Below are positions 8,537 to 13,054 of a DNA stretch of 13,054 nt, in pieces. Numbering within the stretch: position 1 is the stretch's first letter; each line of letters starts with the position of its first letter. Both the position numbers and the translations under genes were made by a program. The stretch is taken from positions 1 through 13,054 of the forward strand of contig JAIWNI010000280.1 in the NCBI GenBank assembly GCA_025331435.1, written 5' to 3'. The notes under the pieces were generated by a model. It was not told the origin of the DNA and ran no database searches. It was given only the letters and a program-made list of their open reading frames with translations. The DNA comes from Choanephora cucurbitarum (Eukaryota; Mucoromycota; Mucoromycetes; Mucorales; Choanephoraceae).

Positions 8537-8655
8537 GGAATGGGTTGCCACAGGACCGTTCCCTATTCCTTAAAGCAATAACAAGGAACATTAAGCGGTA
8601 ACGAAAGTTCGGTTTCCTTAAGACCGTTCTCTAAATTCCGTTCCCTAAATCGGGG
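8537..8655. repeat. CCGTTC-type repeat block with tandem 14-mers
   Basis: CCGTTCTCTAAATT (8624-8637) and CCGTTCCCTAAATC (8638-8651) are tandem 14-base units differing at two positions, followed by GGGG. A related CCGTTCCCTATTCC lies at 8556-8569. The left portion also pairs: AAGGAATGGG (8535-8544) with CCCTATTCCTT (8561-8571), one base bulged. This may be the subterminal region of a DNA transposon end read on the minus strand (starting CCCCCGATTTAGGGAACGG), but no partner end was found in the window. Confidence 0.45.
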
Positions 8656-8656
8656 G

Positions 8657-9447
8657 ATGACTGTAAACACTTTTTTTATGCTTGACAACACTAATATGCA
8701 AACCACTTATCGCTCAAACAAAGACTGTCTGTTTCCTTCAATCTTTAATAAGATTAAATGGGCAGTAGCAACAGGTGATATATCTCTGCATCCTAGCATA
8801 GTCAATTATATGCAGTACTCAAGCGATCATGAGGCTTCCTTAGACCTTCAGCCTGTCGTTGATTGTCTTCAATGTTATGACATACCCTTAATGAACCTGA
8901 AAAAGAAGCAGTTTCGGTGTACGATCCTTAGCAATTTGATGCCTGGAACAGTAAGGGCTCTCTTCCTCGCTTTTCCGCTAGCCAGTGAAAGGCGTTTGTC
9001 AACGCACGAATGCAGTCCAACGTGCGCAATGTATGGTATCGTCTAATTCATTATCAGCTAACCCGCCGGGCTTGTCTCTGTCCCTTGTTGAGGGATGTTG
9101 GGGATAATCGTTATCAAGTCTGCCAGGAAATGAAATCAGACGAGCATATGCTTTTTACCTGTTCTAGTAAAGCAGCCATATGATCCTCCTCTTTCAGGCG
9201 CTACCTTAACAACCCTTTTAGGGAAGACTAAATTTATGTGCGGCTTTCAACTCTTCAATTAAATCTCTTTAGCATTAGATCGCCCGATCGAGTGTCTATC
9301 TACGATATTTTGGGGCCCATCGTACAGTCTATCTGGCGCTCTCACTGGAATGAAGTCTTCAATAGTGTCACTTTCGTGGAAGGAAGTGTTCTCAACACTA
9401 CCAGCAAAATGATTTTACGTTCCAAGACTTTCTTGGGACCCAGATAG
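8657..9447 (+). pseudogene. LINE B: C-terminal end of a second LINE ORF2 (broken)
   Basis: The first part (8657 to about 9020) is an open frame I match only weakly to the region before the LINE zinc knuckle. The frame then shifts by one, and from 9022 the text is clear: VRNVWYRLIHYQLT, then YQVCQEMKSDEHMLFTC, then IVQSIWRSHWNEVF. These align in order and spacing with NVLYRLLHRLIPT, the C-x2-C-x7-H-x4-C knuckle and LSDVWKVHW of LINE A. The first knuckle ligand is Tyr (TAT) instead of Cys (TGT), a one-base change. Stops are at 9181 (TGA, where Trp is usual in A-I-W) and 9229 (TAA). It is a dead fragment with no upstream RT. Its end overlaps the start of LINE C in another frame. Confidence 0.7.
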
Positions 9448-10657
9448 ATTTCTTCTACTCAACAAATCCTTACTAATGGCACACTTGTTAATAATGTTTT
9501 GATAACTTTCATCCAAAAAAAATGGCTAATGTGCTCAATCCATCTTTGCATTACCTTCCGCCTGACTAGACGGATCATAGCCTCTTGACCATTGACTTCT
9601 TTGCTACTGATCTGAACACAGGTCCCGGAGTTTGACGTTTTGACCCCTTTCTCTTGTTGGACAAACGTTTCGGCCAGCTGCTTACTGTTACAGTGGATGC
9701 CTTCCTAGCTCAGACGGATTTTGACTTGTTGCAAATTTATCCGGCCACTCCACCACCTACCATTCCTGCTCCTTATATAGCATTTGTTGTACTGGATAAT
9801 TCTGTCATTCATGATGTTGCGGGAATGCCATGGGAGGCTCGCTCGTTTTACACTAACTTCTACCATCCCAAACCTATTGACCAAGGGGCCGTGGATGAGT
9901 TGCTTCATGCCATCTCTTCTGACGCATGTCTGACACCTGATGATCAATCGTTCCTGCAGGATCCTTTTGGTAACGACGATCCTCTTGATCTTTAGAAACA
10001 TAGTTCTGTTGACAAAAGTCCTAGTTTAAATGGCTTGCCTTTCGAGCTCTATCTTTTCATAATTCCACACCACAAGGGGGCACTACGTTTTTTATTGGCC
10101 ATACTTCCCGATGCGCTTCATGAGTCCTTCCCGGCTGCTTGGATGTTTACCAGAATGATTTTTTTCTTTAAAAAGGGCGATCCTACTCTGTTCAGCAAAT
10201 GGCGTCCTCTATCATTGATCAACGTTGATGCTAGGCTGTTTACCAAGCTCCTTGCCAATCGGTTTAATTTGGTGATTCCAAATTTGACTAATCCCTTTCA
10301 AACTGAATTCATGCCAGCTCAACTCATATCCGATGACGGTTGGCTCAATCACACAGTGATGACAGCGTTGCGAGCATTCAAGTTTACTATTCTTTAGGTG
10401 GCGATGCTGCTTGATGCAGAGAAAGCTTATGACTATGTGCATCCAGGGTATTTCAACAGGTTCTGACATGCTTTGGCTTCCCTCCTCAGCTTCTTCATTA
10501 CCTGTTTTGTTTGTTCTTAAACACTCAGATACAAATCACGGCCAACGGATGGCTAACTGCACCTGTTCCTTAAGCGCGAGGGCATCGACAGAGTGATCAT
10601 CTCTCTCTTCTATTGTTTAAGCCTAGGTGCTACTCCATTCTCAAGAAGGGCAGATAA
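9393..10657 (+). pseudogene. LINE C: endonuclease end and RT motifs 0 to B (broken)
   Basis: This is the middle of a LINE ORF2. It opens with QIDFFYST (9441-9464), the usual RIDxxxxS of APE endonucleases, and TDHSLLTIDF (from 9570) with the SDH-type catalytic His, then GPGV-stop-RFDPFLL (TGA at 9633 where Trp is usual). RT follows: KKGDPTLFSKWRPLSLINVD (from 10170), QTEFMPAQLISDD (from 10299; Gly is usual in place of Glu), and VAMLLDAEKAYDYV with the catalytic Asp codon at 10413. FGFPPQ...ANGW follows in a shifted frame, then RGHRQSDHLSLLLF (10577-10618), a damaged RGLRQGDPLSPLLF motif B. Lesions include TAG 9567, TGA 9633, TAG 9993, TAG 10395, a frameshift near 10465 and TAA 10571. It stops before motif C, so it cannot be active. 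Confidence 0.86.
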
Positions 10658-10906
10658 ATCAAATGGCAGAAACTGCCTAAATTGCGAAGAATGTAGCTGC
10701 CAGCACTCATGTTTGCAAAACTCAAATCAAGCTTTACGCCCAATGTAGCGAAACTAAGAAAACTGTATTAAAACCTGGTGTTCTCCTTCGACTCAAATGA
10801 CTTTTGATGTCTTCCAGTCAACGAAAAAGCTGAAAGTTGTGGTGTTGCACTTAATGGTTAAAAAATAGCTGATCCGCTACAGCAACATAATTGAAATTGC
10901 GAGCGA

Positions 10907-10926
10907 ATTTCACTTAATTGTGAAAT
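10907..10926. repeat. Perfect 7-bp hairpin
   Basis: ATTTCAC (10907-10913) and GTGAAAT (10920-10926) are exact reverse complements around TTAATT, which is itself palindromic, so the whole 20 bases is a perfect palindrome. Function unknown; it could be a protein-binding site or chance in AT-rich DNA. Confidence 0.45.
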
Positions 10927-11013
10927 GAGCTTTTCAATCTAAATAAAGAGTATTATAATTAAACCAAAAATTAGTCATTCGGCCTGAATCGTCTCTCTCA
11001 TCAGCAATTTTAG

Positions 11014-11157
11014 TTGGGTCTTGAGCTGCCATATGTCAAGAGTGCTCGTAAAGGGTTGTCTGCGGCTTGTTTTGCGTCGATGAGTCGAGCTGTCACAGGA
11101 GTTACAAACAAGCTGGCTAGGGATGCTTATGGCGGTTTCTTCAGCTTCGTCTTCTAG
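11014..11157 (+). other. Unassigned 47-codon open stretch
   Basis: This lies between in-frame TAG 11011-11013 and TAG 11155-11157. It reads LGLELPYVKSARKGL and later SMSRAVTGVTNKLARDAYGG, with balanced amino acid use that looks more coding-like than the surrounding spacer. I do not recognise a family. It may be a scrap of another transposon protein, or chance. Confidence 0.25.
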
Positions 11158-11219
11158 GTTTTAGACCGATGACTTTTCTGGCCACACCTTACCCAATTAC
11201 GTTGTACATCGGCATTGTT

Positions 11220-11667
11220 GTATTCATACAGTACGGATCTTATATTTATTAACTTATGACTTAACAATCACTTCTATTTCGACTTCAGCTTGTTCCTTTG
11301 ACAATTGTTTCGGATAATCCTTATTCAAGGTCAGTACTGACATCTCACCAATGATTTACCAGTTACTGGGATTCAGGTACAGTCGGCCAATCAACCTGTA
11401 CAAGTACTTCTTCTCTACAAGACTGTCACCATCAATCTTACATCCGATTTGTCATTAATATTATCTTTTATCATTAGCCTCTATAAAAGTTTTACAATCT
11501 CAGTTGAAATAGCATCTTCATGAAAAGTATAAACAAGATCAATATTTTGAAGTAAATAAAAAGTATCTTTAGTCTGATTAATTTCTCTTGTCTCTACAAT
11601 TGTGAATTATTTGGTCTTCAACATTTTTTTTAATCTTATCTGTCTCTTTATTTACTTCAATATCACT
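11220..11667 (+). promoter_or_regulatory. Probable LTR and leader of a Ty3/gypsy-like element
   Basis: This precedes gag and has the parts expected of an LTR: a TATA box TATAAAAG (11482-11489), an AATAAA poly-A signal (11555-11560) about 70 bases later, and a T-rich leader up to the gag ATG. The exact LTR ends are not determined because the second LTR is outside the window. A possible LTR terminus is near 11597 (CTCTACA), with a TGG-starting candidate primer site shortly after (11612, TGGTCTTCAAC), but I cannot match this to a tRNA with confidence. Confidence 0.5.
11482..11489 (+). promoter_or_regulatory. TATA box of the LTR promoter
   Basis: TATAAAAG lies about 180 bases before the gag ATG, so transcription would begin near 11510-11520. 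The strong match and the downstream AATAAA support an LTR U3/R arrangement. Confidence 0.55.
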
Positions 11668-13054
11668 ATGTCTGCTCCTGGTTCTCCCTATGTTCCCCGT
11701 ACTCCCACTCCTGAAGAGGATGAATTCATTCTGACTTCTCCGTTAACGGCAGAAGAAGAGATGGAGCTCTATGCTCTTCCCTCCCCTGTGAATGATGCTT
11801 CTACTCACTGTCCTGTGCCTTTGGATTCTGTTTACTCTGACTTACCTGAGTCATCTGGTTCTTCTAGCTTACGAGACAGCTTTATTCATTTGAAGAATGA
11901 AGTTGAGGATCTCGCTAAGCAACTGGCCAAGGGTAAAAGCAAGGATATGACCGCAATTCGTGATGCCTTAGAAGTTAGATCCGCTGACCTTACAAAGATA
12001 ACAAAGCACATGCAATTGATTCCTTCGGACAACTTTGACGTTGTAGCTTCCCCTTACTCCACTTCCAAGGCTTCTGGTAGATCTGCTGGCTGTCCTAGAG
12101 AAATACCGTACTTCCAGTGGACAGGACACAATGTCTTCGCTCCAAACGAGACAACTTACCCTGATGTCGAGACATGCTTGAACAAGTTCGAAAATGTCAT
12201 GGTCTGTTATGAGCTAGATATAGACGCTCACTGGTACCGCTTGGTGCTCACACGTATCGATCCTGATCAGCGTATATGGCTTAATCAATTCGTTCATGGT
12301 GCCGGCAAACCGGTGAAGAGTATTCCTTGGAATACCTTTAGAACTGCTCTCATACGCAAGTACGGCATGACCAGTACAGATTCAAAGCTACAAGCTCGCA
12401 AAGAACTATCTACGATCCGGTTCGCTTCCAAGCATGAGACGATCGAACAGTTCATCGACAAGTTCAATACCTTACGTATTAAGTCGGGTGTACAAGATAG
12501 CCATGTTCTGGTAACCTACTTCTTGGAAGACTTGCCAAATAAACTTGTTGACCGAATCAACATTACTTTAGAATCTATTTCCGCAGGAAATAAGGTTAGC
12601 TTGGACTATATCTGTTCTAAAGCAAGAAACCTTTATAACCAAGCCCGTGTTCAATATGAAGCCAGCTCTGGTTCCAAGCGCTCGTCTTCAGTGTCTACTA
12701 CACAGGTAAACAGGGATCAAGAATCTTCCTCTAATCATAAGCGTGTTCGATTCTCAAGACCTGCTTCTGGTTCTGCTGTCTCTGAAAAGAAGCCCAAGAC
12801 GGGTATGTTCTGTGCCTTTCACCGGGTAACTACACACAGTACCGAAGACTGTCAAGCCAGAAAGAGAGGTGATGCTCCAAAGAACAGAAACAACTGTCGA
12901 CGTTGCGGTTCTCCTAGTTGAACTCCCGCTCATCGTTGTGGTTCTGCTGGTCGTTCCGGTTCTTCTGACAAGGATGTCATTGTTCGCTTGGCCTCTGTAC
13001 AGGACGAAAAGGCTGTCACTGCCTGGAGTGACTTTGTGCGGTCTTCACCTGCTT
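11668..13054 (+). pseudogene. Ty3/gypsy-like gag polyprotein, one in-frame TGA, runs off the window
   Basis: Start ATG 11668 is chosen over upstream non-ATG codons because it has A at -3 and opens the acidic N-terminus MSAPGSPYVPRTPTPEEDEF. Next comes a charged helical stretch (residues about 66-115, coiled-coil-like) and then the gag core from PYFQWTGHNVF to YFLEDLPNKLVDRI (roughly 155-310), which in this family forms the capsid shell around element RNA. Two zinc motifs follow: CAFH...H...C with C382, H385, H390 and C395, and CRRC...HRC with C410, C413, H422 and C424. TGA 12919-12921 (codon 418) falls inside the second knuckle where related gags usually have Trp, so TGG to TGA is likely. The same frame stays open from 12922 to the window end, where protease/RT would be expected later. 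Programmed readthrough is possible but less likely. Confidence 0.85.

Larger units (their letters stand above)
10658..11220. other. Spacer between LINE C and the LTR element
   Basis: No recognised gene. It contains a 7-bp hairpin at 10907-10926 and a 47-codon open stretch at 11014-11154, both listed separately. The rest has dense stops in every frame and no obvious repeat. Confidence 0.5.

Noticed and set aside
1682..12921. Alternative genetic code with TGA read as Trp
   Set aside because: Several TGA codons (1682, 4565, 7724) sit at positions where Arg is expected, and other stops are TAG or TAA, so one reassignment cannot explain them.
1..13054. CRISPR array, bacterial operon or phage defence system
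   Set aside because: There are no regularly spaced identical repeats, no ribosome-binding sites, and all proteins are eukaryotic transposon types.

Overview
This window looks like a transposon-rich stretch of an AT-rich fungal genome. I infer Mucoromycota (a Mucor- or Rhizopus-like fungus), but no host gene, rRNA or tRNA is present to confirm it. The basis is the combination of a eukaryotic Helitron, APE-type LINEs with a C-terminal zinc knuckle, and a Ty3/gypsy-like gag, together with AT-rich flanks and the style of the LINE reverse transcriptase motifs. All recognisable coding material is transposon-derived and on the + strand.

Layout. 1-1339 is AT-rich and gene-free, with a three-copy degenerate repeat (about 518-680) and a perfect 8-bp hairpin (948-969). 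1340-3088 is the 3' half of a dead LINE ORF2 (LINE A), from about RT motif C to the zinc knuckle and C-terminus. 3182 to about 8445 is a Helitron. Its RepHel gene (3420-8074) has N-terminal zinc fingers, an HUH/two-tyrosine Rep nuclease and a PIF1-like helicase. It is broken by a stop at 3636, a one-base frameshift near 4070, and TGA stops at 4565 and 7724. 8171-8445 is a GC-richer block of short hairpin repeats, probably the Helitron 3' region or a small element. 8537-8655 holds 14-base repeats. 8657-9447 is the 3' end of a second LINE (LINE B), followed with no visible gap by the endonuclease end and RT motifs up to motif B of a third LINE piece (LINE C, about 9393-10657). 10658-11200 is mostly featureless. 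About 11220-11667 looks like an LTR promoter and leader (TATAAAAG, AATAAA). 11668 to the window end is a Ty3/gypsy-like gag with one in-frame TGA inside its last zinc knuckle; pol would lie beyond the window.

The genes are not a cooperating host pathway; each belongs to a separate selfish element. The Helitron is the best preserved: its central 1,042-codon open frame keeps every catalytic motif I looked for up to helicase motif IV. The LINE pieces carry many more breaks and are probably older. Most internal stops can be explained by single C:G to T:A transitions, which suggests decay by cytosine deamination. I found no convincing new biological system. The most interesting leftovers are the structured repeat block after the Helitron gene and the AT-rich inverted/direct repeat near the left edge.
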